From Candidatus Parcubacteria bacterium (lineage in GTDB: Bacteria; Patescibacteriota; Minisyncoccia; JAHIHE01; JAGLIN01): DNA of 21,256 nucleotides. Below are positions 1 to 6,422 of the stretch, in pieces. The notes below the pieces were generated by a model. It was given only the letters and a program-made list of their open reading frames with translations, did no database searches and had not been told where the DNA came from. Numbering within the stretch: the stretch's first letter is position 1; every line of letters starts with the position of its first letter. The position numbers and the translations under genes are program-made. The DNA lies in assembly GCA_023142975.1 (NCBI GenBank), contig JAGLIN010000028.1, positions 1 to 21,256 of the forward strand, written 5' to 3'.

Positions 1-2
1 CC

Positions 3-110
3 GTCATTAGCGGGATTGGGGTTAGAAATTATTATAGAAAATTGGGATATAGACTTGAAGATGGATATATGACGAAAAAATTAAACACAAAATTAAACAC
101 AGACTATTGA
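3..110 (+). CDS. C-terminal end of Elp3-like tRNA-modifying enzyme (partial)
   Basis: The frame is open from the left edge and stops at TGA 108-110, giving 35 residues. They contain GIGVRNYYRKLGYRLEDGYM, which resembles the end of the acetyltransferase (GNAT) domain of Elp3-family proteins, where G-V-G-V-R-x-Y-Y-R-K-L-G-Y is typical. Elp3 proteins join a radical-SAM domain to a GNAT domain and modify uridine 34 of tRNA; that is family knowledge, since only the tail is visible here. The last residues (KKLNTKLNTDY) come from a short direct duplication of AAATTAAACAC and are probably an unimportant tail. The stop codon lies inside the -35 hexamer of the next gene's promoter. Another GNAT protein is possible. 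Confidence 0.6.
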   Translation, partial: VISGIGVRNYYRKLGYRLEDGYMTKKLNTKLNTDY

Positions 111-134
111 CATTTTTATTTTTTCTGCTACAAT
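107..134 (+). promoter_or_regulatory. Strong extended -10 promoter for the 182-1066 gene
   Basis: The -35 box TTGACA (107-112) is a perfect match. A 16-base spacer leads to TACAAT (129-134), preceded by TG at 126-127 (extended -10). The -35 overlaps the TGA stop of the upstream gene. The predicted start near 141 leaves a leader of about 40 bases with a small TTAGTC/GACTAA hairpin (141-146 / 152-157). Confidence 0.75.
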
Positions 135-181
135 GCAAAGTTAGTCAGCAGGACTAATTGAGCAATTGGAGGACTATAATT

Positions 182-1066
182 ATGACTGAACCTAAAAAAG
201 TGACAGTTGTCACTAGAACTTTCCAAGCTGGGACAGGACCAGATGGAAAAGAGTTTGACACGGACTACTTTTCAGAAAAGGTTGCCAGACCAATAAGAAA
301 TCTTCTAGCAGGATCCGAAGAAGTGGTTGAAAGAATTATCGTTGTTGTTAATGCTGAGAAAGGCAATCCTCTTGCAGAGGGTATCTACAACAACGGACAG
401 ACCCCGTCAGAGCGAGCATTCATAGAAGCATTTCCTGAAGAAGTTAGAGATGACAAAATAATCATTCATCTTTGCCATGACTGGGGAAATAACCCTGGAA
501 GCGGAAATGCTCTCAACGAAGGGATGGAAATTGCCCAAAGAATGGGAGCGGAGTTGGCGATGTGCTGGTCGCCAGAGATTGAAATGAATGGCTATCAAAT
601 ATCGGAAGCCCTTAATTTTATGCAGGAAAGAAATCTTTCTGAAGTTGGTTTTCTGAGAGAAAACTGGTGGGAAAAGCCTCAGTGGCATGTTTCTCAGAAT
701 ACAGGAAAAATCTTGGAGATCAAAAAGATTCAGAATATTGGAGGATTTTCTCCTGCCTGTAATGGAACAGGGAAAACGGTAACGACAAAAGAATTCGGAG
801 AAGTTTCGCTTGCTGGTATGGAAGATTTTCATGCCATGTTGAGAACTCTTAAGTCAGACCCCGATTTCCGTTGGGGAATGATTGGAACAGCAAATCCTCT
901 TAAATGGGATACCGATTTCCCGACCGGTAGCGAACGCCTACTAAACCATCTTAAAAAGGTGGCGCGACAAGAGGCAGTAATGAAGGAATATGCAAAACAA
1001 ATATTCCCAGAACTGTCATACGAATTAGTGATGAACAAGCTTTTTGCTTGCTATCATCAAAAATAA
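182..1066 (+). CDS. Glycosyltransferase-like protein, GT-A type fold (function unproven)
   Basis: 294 residues from ATG 182. A TTG at 158 would extend the frame, but ATG 182 is preceded 8 bases upstream by GGAGGA (168-173), so I choose it. The N-terminal beta-strand pattern (KKVTVVTRTF, later RIIVVVNAEKGNP) and the segment NPGSGNALNEGMEIAQRMGA (about 104-123) resemble the N-x-G-x-x-x-A-x-N-x-G stretch of family-2-like glycosyltransferases. Where the metal-binding D-x-D would be expected the protein reads CWSPEIEMN, so the usual catalytic signature is missing or replaced. There is no signal peptide or membrane segment, so it is probably cytoplasmic. It is a single-gene unit with its own promoter, Shine-Dalgarno and terminator, and it is visibly richer in G+C than the genes around it, which may mean acquisition or high expression. 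Substrate and product cannot be named; a non-catalytic relative is possible. Confidence 0.55.
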   Translation: MTEPKKVTVVTRTFQAGTGPDGKEFDTDYFSEKVARPIRNLLAGSEEVVERIIVVVNAEKGNPLAEGIYNNGQTPSERAFIEAFPEEVRDDKIIIHLCHDWGNNPGSGNALNEGMEIAQRMGAELAMCWSPEIEMNGYQISEALNFMQERNLSEVGFLRENWWEKPQWHVSQNTGKILEIKKIQNIGGFSPACNGTGKTVTTKEFGEVSLAGMEDFHAMLRTLKSDPDFRWGMIGTANPLKWDTDFPTGSERLLNHLKKVARQEAVMKEYAKQIFPELSYELVMNKLFACYHQK

Positions 1067-1071
1067 ACCTT

Positions 1072-1121
1072 ACCTTTGGCGATAACATTTTTAAACGGAA
1101 CTCGCCAAAGGTTCTTTTTTT
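1072..1121 (+). terminator. Intrinsic terminator after the glycosyltransferase-like gene
   Basis: ACCTTTGGCGA (1072-1082) pairs perfectly over 11 bp with TCGCCAAAGGT (1102-1112). The loop is 19 bases and a run of T follows at 1114-1120. It lies between two convergent genes; on the minus strand the T-tract is poor, so it serves mainly the plus strand. Confidence 0.85.
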
Positions 1122-1143
1122 GTACAGAACTTATTTAGCAAAA

Positions 1144-2025
1144 TTACCCCAATAGCGTTATAAATAAGACACCGACTATCATAATTGCGGAACCAATTAA
1201 TCTTTCTTTTATATTTTTCTCTTTAAAGATTAAATATCCGAATAAAACACTAATTACAGCGCTAATCCGTTTTATGGAAATAACATAAACCACCAAAGCC
1301 ATACTTATTGCCGTCATCTGGCAAACAAGCATTAAAGCGGCGACAATTCCTATTGGAACCAAAGTTTTCAACCCCTGAAAAAGCTTTCCGCTGGCAAACG
1401 GCGATTTTAATTTGCGCAATCTAAATAATGCCACTGGAAATAGAATTAGCGTCACATACGCGTTTACCGAAATAGCCCAAAATACCGGCGAAGAATTTTG
1501 AATTCCAATTTTATCAATATTAGAAGTTATACTCCATAAGAAAGCCACTACCAACATCAGCAACGCGCCCCTTTCTCTCAGAAGAGCTTTGAAAGGAGCT
1601 ATATATCCATCCCCTCTCTTCTTAATATTTAACATATAAGATCCAAAAACAATCAGAAAAACTCCAAGTAATCCAAAAATTGTTGGAATCTCACCAGTAA
1701 TTAACGGTGAAGTAATTAGAAGAAATAAAGGAGTAAAAGTCGCGATTGGAGCCACCACAGAAAGATCTGAATATTTCAGAGCTTTTATTACCAGCACAGT
1801 CGTTACGGCATTGATACTACCACCAATCAGTAAAGCTATTAAATAACGATCTCCCATCTCAGGAATTTCTATAAAAAGAAAAGCGGTCGACAAAAATAAT
1901 AAGGTAAAAAACCTTGATGCCCAAGAAACAACATATTCATCAATATTTTTAACGCTTTTTTTACTGAAAACTCCTTTTGCTGAATCAAAAAAAGCTGCTA
2001 AAAAAGCAAATATAAACCAGAGCAT
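1144..2025 (-). CDS. EamA/DMT-family membrane transporter
   Basis: 293 residues, almost entirely hydrophobic, with about ten membrane spans arranged as two similar halves (roughly 1-130 and 150-293). This is the EamA duplicated-domain layout of the drug/metabolite transporter superfamily. Features include a short N-terminal span (MLWFIFAFLAAFFDSAKGVF), the sequence DLSVVAPIATFTPLFLLITS near the end of the first half, and a C-terminal half ending in GYLIFKEKNIKERLIGSAIM, a pattern typical of EamA proteins (F-x-E-x-x-x-x-x-x-x-x-G-x-x-x-I). Such carriers export or import small metabolites; the substrate cannot be read from the sequence. ATG start without a Shine-Dalgarno, about 55 bases downstream of its own predicted promoter. 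It converges with the gene ending at 1066. Confidence 0.85.
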   Translation of the reverse strand: MLWFIFAFLAAFFDSAKGVFSKKSVKNIDEYVVSWASRFFTLLFLSTAFLFIEIPEMGDRYLIALLIGGSINAVTTVLVIKALKYSDLSVVAPIATFTPLFLLITSPLITGEIPTIFGLLGVFLIVFGSYMLNIKKRGDGYIAPFKALLRERGALLMLVVAFLWSITSNIDKIGIQNSSPVFWAISVNAYVTLILFPVALFRLRKLKSPFASGKLFQGLKTLVPIGIVAALMLVCQMTAISMALVVYVISIKRISAVISVLFGYLIFKEKNIKERLIGSAIMIVGVLFITLLG

Positions 2026-2086
2026 AATTTAATAATTTAGGTTGAATAAATTTAGAGACAAGATTAGGACATTGCCACATAACAAA

Positions 2087-2115
2087 ATTATATCAAATTG
2101 ATCTGCTTTTATCAA
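2087..2115 (-). promoter_or_regulatory. Extended -10 promoter for the EamA transporter
   Basis: On the minus strand: TTGATA (2115-2110), a 17-base spacer, then TATAAT (2092-2087) preceded by TGA, giving an extended -10. The -35 overlaps the TGA stop of the upstream asparagine-synthetase-like gene (2112-2114). Predicted start near 2080. Confidence 0.7.
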
Positions 2116-2888
2116 ATTTTCCTCAACGCCTTATGAATCCCGCTTCCATACTGAAGCGCTTTTTTATTTTGGTTAACTATTTCTGCTGGTAAATATTTCC
2201 TAAACGCTTCACGCAGAATATACTTATTGATGCTATTTTTTATTTTTAATTCTGGACTGATTTTAATTGCCAATTTCACAAACTCCTTTTCTAAAAAAGG
2301 ACAGGTCATATTAATACCAAAATAATCAAAAACTTTTGAATTATATTTTAAATTTGTTTCATCTATATTTTTTATATCCTGAAACAAATCCCCTTCTAAA
2401 TCATCTGCTTTTTTGTGCCTATTATAACCGGCAAAAAGCTCGTCCGAACCTTGTCCTAAAACAATATTTTTATAATTTCTCTTCTGCAATTCTTCGGAGA
2501 GAATTGCAAAAGGCGTATTTAAATCAAGCGCCATCCTATTTTCCGTTTCCAGAATATCAATCGTCCTTTTCAAATACTTCTTCAGATTAAGTTCGTCAAA
2601 ATAAATAATATTTAATTTCAAATTCAAAAGTTTAGCGTTTTTCTGAGCATTTTTCACATCGTAAGAATTTTCAAAGCCAAAACAAAACAAAGTTGGTTTA
2701 GCGTATCTAGAAATTAAATAAGTCAAAATTGAAGAATCAATCCCGCCAGAAAAAGCAACTGGAATTTTTTTATAATCTTTAACTGGATTTTTTACCGAAT
2801 TATCTAAAACATCAAAAAGTTGATGCTTTATATTTTCATCAGTAATTAATTCTTTTGGTTTTTGAAGTTTTTTGAAACTACTAAACAT
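2112..2888 (-). CDS. Stand-alone asparagine-synthetase-type ATP-pyrophosphatase domain
   Basis: 258 residues from ATG 2888. The PP-loop motif SGGIDSS (about 47-53) binds ATP pyrophosphate. Further family signs are LGQGSDELFAGYNRHKK in the middle and QKKALQYGSGIHKALRKI at the C-terminus, which match the synthetase half of AsnB-type asparagine synthetases. The N-terminal glutaminase half (about 200 residues, starting with Cys) is absent, so the protein would need free ammonia, a partner glutaminase, or another nucleophile. Family members adenylate a carboxyl group for amide formation; the substrate here is unknown. The frame can be extended to a TTG at 2960, but those 24 codons are a translation of the perfect palindrome at 2916-2957, so I prefer ATG 2888. 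Neither start has a Shine-Dalgarno. It follows the SpoU gene and may be co-transcribed with it. Confidence 0.75.
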   Translation of the reverse strand: MFSSFKKLQKPKELITDENIKHQLFDVLDNSVKNPVKDYKKIPVAFSGGIDSSILTYLISRYAKPTLFCFGFENSYDVKNAQKNAKLLNLKLNIIYFDELNLKKYLKRTIDILETENRMALDLNTPFAILSEELQKRNYKNIVLGQGSDELFAGYNRHKKADDLEGDLFQDIKNIDETNLKYNSKVFDYFGINMTCPFLEKEFVKLAIKISPELKIKNSINKYILREAFRKYLPAEIVNQNKKALQYGSGIHKALRKI

Positions 2889-2915
2889 AATTTTATTGAA
2901 ATAAATATTATAAAA

Positions 2916-2957
2916 TTTATTATAGTCCCATACCCCAGGGTATGGGACTATAATAAA
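2916..2957. repeat. 42-bp palindrome, 20-bp perfect arms
   Basis: Positions 2916-2935 and 2938-2957 are perfect reverse complements around a 2-base centre (CA). The core is AGTCCCATACCC. It sits between the SpoU stop (2966) and the preferred start of the asparagine-synthetase-like gene (2888). Neither strand has a T-tract directly after it, so it is not a standard intrinsic terminator. It could stabilise an mRNA end, be a protein-binding operator, or be a small mobile palindrome. Confidence 0.9.
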
Positions 2958-2965
2958 CAACTATG

Positions 2966-3433
2966 TTATTTAAACCCCCCAATCCAATAAGCCGCAACCC
3001 CGAAAACAACGGAGACATTTAAAGACTCTTTTTGTCCGCGCATTGGAATGTCAATAATTTGATCTGATCTGTTTAACAAAGATTTTTTTATGCCGTTACT
3101 TTCGTTTCCGATAATTAAAGTAAGGGGAAATTTTGGCTTAAAATCAGTATAATCTACGCTTTTTGAAGTTTGCTCTAAAGACACGATCTGGTATCCTTCC
3201 TTTTTTAATTTTTCAACTAATCTCCATGATTGTTTAACATATTCCCATTGAACATATTTTTGCGCGCCAAGAGCCACTTTAGATATTTTTCTCTCCGCCT
3301 TGCCAGTATCAGGTTTTCCAGTAATTCCGCATAAATATATTTTATCAATTCCCGCTCCGTCCGCAGTTCTAAAAACAGAACCTACATTAAATAAGCTTCT
3401 GAGACCATCGCAAATCACAACAAATCTTTTCAT
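2966..3433 (-). CDS. SpoU/TrmH-family RNA 2'-O-methyltransferase
   Basis: 155 residues from ATG 3433 (MKRFVVICDG...). All three SPOUT motifs are present: NVGSVFRTADG (motif 1), LTLIIGNESNGI (motif 2), and IDIPMRGQKESLNVSVVFGV (motif 3, S-L-N-V). These form the trefoil knot that binds S-adenosylmethionine. The family methylates ribose 2'-OH in tRNA or rRNA; no extra RNA-binding domain is seen, so the target is not defined. The frame also starts at ATG 3502, but the extra 23 residues (rich in K, N and I) are encoded by the A+T repeat type that fills gaps elsewhere (compare 7250-7278), and the predicted transcription start falls near 3502. ATG 3433 is therefore preferred; a leaderless start at 3502 remains possible. 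It is the first gene after the ribosomal-cluster terminator. Confidence 0.85.
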   Translation of the reverse strand: MKRFVVICDGLRSLFNVGSVFRTADGAGIDKIYLCGITGKPDTGKAERKISKVALGAQKYVQWEYVKQSWRLVEKLKKEGYQIVSLEQTSKSVDYTDFKPKFPLTLIIGNESNGIKKSLLNRSDQIIDIPMRGQKESLNVSVVFGVAAYWIGGFK

Positions 3434-3508
3434 TTTTTTGTTAGTTTTAATCTTTGAATTTTTAATTTTGTAATTTGATATTTTAGCTTTGTTGAGCATC
3501 ATACTGCT

Positions 3509-3536
3509 ATTATATCATAGTTCCCGATGATCTAAA
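3509..3536 (-). promoter_or_regulatory. Extended -10 promoter for the SpoU gene
   Basis: Minus strand TGATATAAT: TG at 3517-3516, TATAAT at 3514-3509. A weak -35, TTTAGA (3536-3531), lies 16 bases upstream. The predicted start is at about 3502, the position of the upstream alternative ATG. It lies just downstream of the rpsI terminator, marking a new transcription unit. Confidence 0.55.
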
Positions 3537-3622
3537 ACTAAATAAATTATCTTTGTACAATGTTGCTAAATTGTTATTCATTTTCTATCGGGATAATATC
3601 ATATCAAATGAAAAAGTCGATC

Positions 3623-3650
3623 AAAAAACCGCTCATCGACTAGCGGCTTT
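3623..3650 (-). terminator. Intrinsic terminator of the ribosomal cluster
   Basis: On the minus strand AAAGCCGCT pairs with AGCGGTTTT (3650-3642 with 3633-3625) around an 8-base loop, including one G-U pair, followed by more T. It lies 24 bases past the rpsI stop. Confidence 0.8.
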
Positions 3651-3673
3651 ATTCGCTCTCTATAATTATATTT

Positions 3674-4099
3674 CTATCTCTTCTTCCACTGTGGAGCCCG
3701 TCTTGCTTTTTTCAAGCCAGGTTTCTTTCTCTCAACTTTTCGAGGATCTCTTGTCAAATAATCATTAGCCCTTAATTCTTTTTTAAAATCCCCGTTCATA
3801 GCAAGAAGCGCTCTGGCGATTCCCAATCTCACAGCTTCTGCCTGTCCATTTGAACCGCCGCCAAGAACTTTAACGGACACTAAAAATTTATCTTCAAAAT
3901 TCAAAAGCTTTAACGGAGAATTTACCTTTTCAACAAGAATATTATTCTTCATAAAATACTCCTTATAGTCCTTGTCGTTTATCGTAATACCCTTTTCTTT
4001 CGCTTTATCGTAAACTCTAACCTTAGCAATAGAGGATTTTCTTCTTCCTGTCGCGTAAAAATATTTTCCTTTATTTTCTTCTTGATTGTCTTCACTCAT
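3674..4099 (-). CDS. rpsI: 30S ribosomal protein S9
   Basis: 141 residues, slightly longer than the usual ~130. Diagnostic stretches are YFYATGRRKSSIAKVRVYD near the N-terminus, VLGGGSNGQAEAVRLGIARA in the middle, and the basic tail DPRKVERKKPGLKKARRAP ending in KKR, which in the ribosome reaches the P-site tRNA. The tail ends K-K-R where most bacteria have S-K-R. A short acidic leader (MSEDNQEENKG) precedes the conserved fold. It is the last gene of the cluster, 73 bases after rplM, the normal L13-S9 order, and is followed by an intrinsic terminator. No Shine-Dalgarno precedes the ATG. Confidence 0.97.
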   Translation of the reverse strand: MSEDNQEENKGKYFYATGRRKSSIAKVRVYDKAKEKGITINDKDYKEYFMKNNILVEKVNSPLKLLNFEDKFLVSVKVLGGGSNGQAEAVRLGIARALLAMNGDFKKELRANDYLTRDPRKVERKKPGLKKARRAPQWKKR

Positions 4100-4125
4100 A
4101 AAATATATTAATATTGTTATATTTT

Positions 4126-4172
4126 ATTATTATGCCATGCATAATAATTTAACAATTTAGCAATTTAACAAT
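4126..4172. repeat. Foldback fragment sharing a tail with other repeats
   Basis: The gap between rplM and rpsI holds TATTATGCCATGCATAATAA (palindromic) followed by TAACAATTTAGCAATTTAAC and further bases to 4172. The 23-base tail 4150-4172 recurs with only two differences at 17355-17377 (same strand) and at 7751-7773 (opposite strand, at the outer end of the 7767-7926 foldback). Confidence 0.75.
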
Positions 4173-4586
4173 TTATTTCTTAAATTTATCTTTCTCTAAA
4201 TAATCCTCATCTTTATATATTCTTAATCTTTTGATCATCTCATCCCTCAATTTATTCTTCGGCAACATTCCATAAACAGCTATTTTAATCACCTCTCTAG
4301 AGTCTTTTTTAATTTTATCTTTTAAATTTATTTCTTTCAGTCCACCCATATAACCGCTATATTTATAATAAATTTTACCCTCGCCTTTATTCCCCGTATA
4401 TTTCAAATTATCAGAATTTGTCACCACAACATAATCCCCGCCATCTATATGCGGCGTGAAATTCGTTTTATTTTTCCCCCTCAACAAAACAGCAATCTTA
4501 GAGGCCATCCTCCCAAAGCTTTCCTCCGACGCGTCAAAAAGATGCCAGTTTCGTTCTATTTTTTTATTTTCTTTATTATTTGACAT
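4173..4586 (-). CDS. rplM: 50S ribosomal protein L13
   Basis: 137 residues. Signature segments are RNWHLFDASEESFGRMASKI (N-terminus), LLRGKNKTNFTPHIDGGDYV, the Y-x-Y-S-G-Y-M-G-G-L-K segment, and AVYGMLPKNKLRDEMIKRLR followed by IY. L13 binds 23S rRNA early in large-subunit assembly. The C-terminus (YKDEDYLEKDKFKK) has lost the common H-P-H-x-x-Q tail motif and is a little short. It directly precedes rpsI, the usual pair. No Shine-Dalgarno. Confidence 0.97.
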   Translation of the reverse strand: MSNNKENKKIERNWHLFDASEESFGRMASKIAVLLRGKNKTNFTPHIDGGDYVVVTNSDNLKYTGNKGEGKIYYKYSGYMGGLKEINLKDKIKKDSREVIKIAVYGMLPKNKLRDEMIKRLRIYKDEDYLEKDKFKK

Positions 4587-4604
4587 AAATTAAACTTCTT
4601 ATTA

Positions 4605-4796
4605 TTATCTAGCGATAAAATTGGGTAAAGAATAAAAAAATAACCATATTAGAATTAGAGACAAACAAACTATAGATCTTTTAATTTTTGCAAATTTTGT
4701 TTCTCCTTTTTTAATTGTTCTATATGATAAAAATACTATCACTCCCAAAGTAACAAAAAAGAATATCTGATAATAAAATAATATTTTTTCGTACAT
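4605..4796 (-). CDS. Small two-span membrane protein of unknown function
   Basis: 63 residues, ATG start. Two hydrophobic segments (about 6-24 and 42-60) flank a basic loop (TIKKGETKFAKIKRS), which should lie on the cytoplasmic side. It ends only 18 bases before rplM and begins 37 bases after rplQ, so it would be translated from the ribosomal mRNA. No Shine-Dalgarno, as for most genes here, and no family is recognised. The membrane pattern with positive-inside charge supports a real protein, but a chance frame in A+T-rich DNA cannot be excluded. Confidence 0.45.
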   Translation of the reverse strand: MYEKILFYYQIFFFVTLGVIVFLSYRTIKKGETKFAKIKRSIVCLSLILIWLFFYSLPNFIAR

Positions 4797-4833
4797 AATA
4801 ATTTCAAACGATATGTCTAAAAATTGAAATGCT

Positions 4834-5181
4834 TTACACCAATTCTATAATAGACATCTCCGCGACATCTCCTTTTCTTTCGCCAACTTTTATAATTCTT
4901 GTATATCCGCCGTTTCTGCTTTTATATTTTTTAGAAATATCGTTAATCATTTTCTTCGCTGCTTCATCTGCCAATATATCATGAACCGCCTTCGCCGAAG
5001 AAAGATTTTGCTTCTTCGCTGTTGTAATTAATTTTTCCGCGTAAACAGAAAGTTCTTTCGCTTTAGCAGTTGTTGTTGTAATTTTTTCATGCAAAACAAG
5101 CGCTTCTGTTAAATGTTTCAACAAAGCTTTTCTTTGCGATTTATTTCTCTTAAATTGTCTTCCTTTTATTTTATGCTTCAT
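4834..5181 (-). CDS. rplQ: 50S ribosomal protein L17
   Basis: 115 residues, the usual short bacterial length. Diagnostic segments are RQFKRNKSQRKALLKHLTEA near the start (family pattern L-x-R-x-x-x-x-R-x-A-L-x-x-x-L-x-x-x-L), KITTTTAKAKELSVYAEKLI, and the end NGGYTRIIKVGERKGDVAEM followed by SIIEL. L17 lies near the exit of the peptide tunnel. It follows rpoA by 30 bases, the standard alpha-operon order. AAGGA about 8 bases before the ATG is one of the few Shine-Dalgarno-like sites in this cluster. Confidence 0.97.
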   Translation of the reverse strand: MKHKIKGRQFKRNKSQRKALLKHLTEALVLHEKITTTTAKAKELSVYAEKLITTAKKQNLSSAKAVHDILADEAAKKMINDISKKYKSRNGGYTRIIKVGERKGDVAEMSIIELV

Positions 5182-5211
5182 AGTTGTCCTTATTAAATTT
5201 CTATCATTCTA

Positions 5212-6222
5212 TTATATTTTTAGAGTCAATCCTAACTTTCCCAATGCTTTCTTAATTTCTTTTATTCCTTTGTCTCCCATTCCGGGCAACACCTTTAAAT
5301 CTTCTTCTGATTTTTTAACAAGTTTGCTAACACTTTTTATTTTACCATCACCTAAAATACTTAATATCCTAGAAGAAAGACCAAGATCTTCAACTTGCTT
5401 TTTTAAGACATCTTCCTGTTTTTCTTTTTCATTTTCTTCGCTTTCTATTTTTTTCTCTTTAGCTAATTCTTCCTTTTTTATAATTTTTTCTTTTTCTTTC
5501 TCTTTTTCATCTCTTTCTTTGTCTTCAGTATTTTCCTCTATCACTTCTCTAAATAAATTAAAATGATCAACTAATAATCTAGCCGCCTTCTTAAATGCCT
5601 CTTCTGGCGTTATTTCTCCGCTTGTTTCTATTTCAAGAATAAGCTTATCATAGTTAGTTAATTTACCAACACGCATATTTTCAACCCTAAAATTAACCTT
5701 TTTTACTGGAGTAAATATTGAATCTATAGCAATATTTCCTGTTTCAAGCTTTTCCTTATTCTGTTGCTCAATCGGCACATACCCTGTTCCTTTTTCCACT
5801 CTAATTTCCATTTCCAATTTACTGTTTTTATCGTTTACAGTCGCAATATAAGCATCTTTATCAACCACCTCAACATCACTTGTAGTTATAATATCCGATG
5901 CCCTTACCTCTCCCTCCTTACTCGTCTTTAAAGTTAATTTTACGGGTTCGTCTGTATGCATTTTGAACCTTACTTTTTTAAGATTAAGCACTATTTCTAC
6001 AACATCCTCCGCTATTCCAGGAATAGTGGAAAATTCATGATTTACTCCGCTAATATTAACAGCAGTTATAGCTGATCCGCTCAGACTTGAAAGAAGAACT
6101 CTTCTAAAAGCATTTCCAATCGTCATTCCGTATCCAGGATAACACGACTTAATTTCAAAAATTGCAAAATTTCCTTCTTGCTTTATTATTTTTGGTTTTT
6201 CTGGCAATGTTATTTTTTGCAT
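5212..6222 (-). CDS. rpoA: RNA polymerase alpha subunit
   Basis: 336 residues. The N-terminal assembly domain (about 1-225) shows GYGMTIGNAFRRVLLSSLSG (the classic dimerisation motif), INHEFSTIPGI-type sequence and EDVVEIVLNLKKVRFK. The C-terminal DNA-binding domain (about 275-336) ends in LKVLPGMGDKGIKEIKKALG, its helix-hairpin-helix. Between them lies an unusually long linker, about residues 232-272, made almost only of K and E. In the C-terminal domain LSSRILSIL aligns with the L-S-V-R-S-x-N-C-L motif of other bacteria: the Arg equivalent to E. coli R265 is present, but the Asn of the motif is not. This suggests altered contacts with upstream promoter DNA. It sits between rpsD and rplQ as in the standard alpha operon. 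Confidence 0.97.
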   Translation of the reverse strand: MQKITLPEKPKIIKQEGNFAIFEIKSCYPGYGMTIGNAFRRVLLSSLSGSAITAVNISGVNHEFSTIPGIAEDVVEIVLNLKKVRFKMHTDEPVKLTLKTSKEGEVRASDIITTSDVEVVDKDAYIATVNDKNSKLEMEIRVEKGTGYVPIEQQNKEKLETGNIAIDSIFTPVKKVNFRVENMRVGKLTNYDKLILEIETSGEITPEEAFKKAARLLVDHFNLFREVIEENTEDKERDEKEKEKEKIIKKEELAKEKKIESEENEKEKQEDVLKKQVEDLGLSSRILSILGDGKIKSVSKLVKKSEEDLKVLPGMGDKGIKEIKKALGKLGLTLKI

Positions 6223-6265
6223 ATTTTTATTTTAATAAATTAAACTTGAATATTTAATTAATGGA

Positions 6266-6366
6266 CAGAAATTAATAAAAACTTGTAGAAATCAACAGAA
6301 ATTCAATTATTCTTTTCTGATAACAATTAATTACAACAAGTTCCTACGAGTTTCAATTGATTTCTG
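6266..6366. repeat. Foldback repeat, family 1 copy A (rpsD-rpoA gap)
   Basis: An imperfect inverted repeat with arms of about 47 bases, from CAGAAATTAATAAAAACTTG to its partner ending CAATTGATTTCTG. The central part CAATTAATTACAACAAGTT is shared with copies B (7767-7926) and D (8608-8708). The tail 6394-6420 resembles the outer arm of copy B. Confidence 0.85.
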
Positions 6367-6422
6367 CTTTTTTAAAATTATCGTATTGCTATATAACAAT
6401 AAAACAATTTTAGCAATTTATT

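Noticed and set aside
2889..2960. N-terminal extension of the asparagine-synthetase-like gene from TTG 2960
   Set aside because: The codons coincide with the perfect palindrome and have no family match; ATG 2888 fits better.
3553..3768. 71-residue plus-strand open frame
   Set aside because: It overlaps the SpoU promoter, the rpsI terminator and the end of rpsI on the other strand, and shows no family features.
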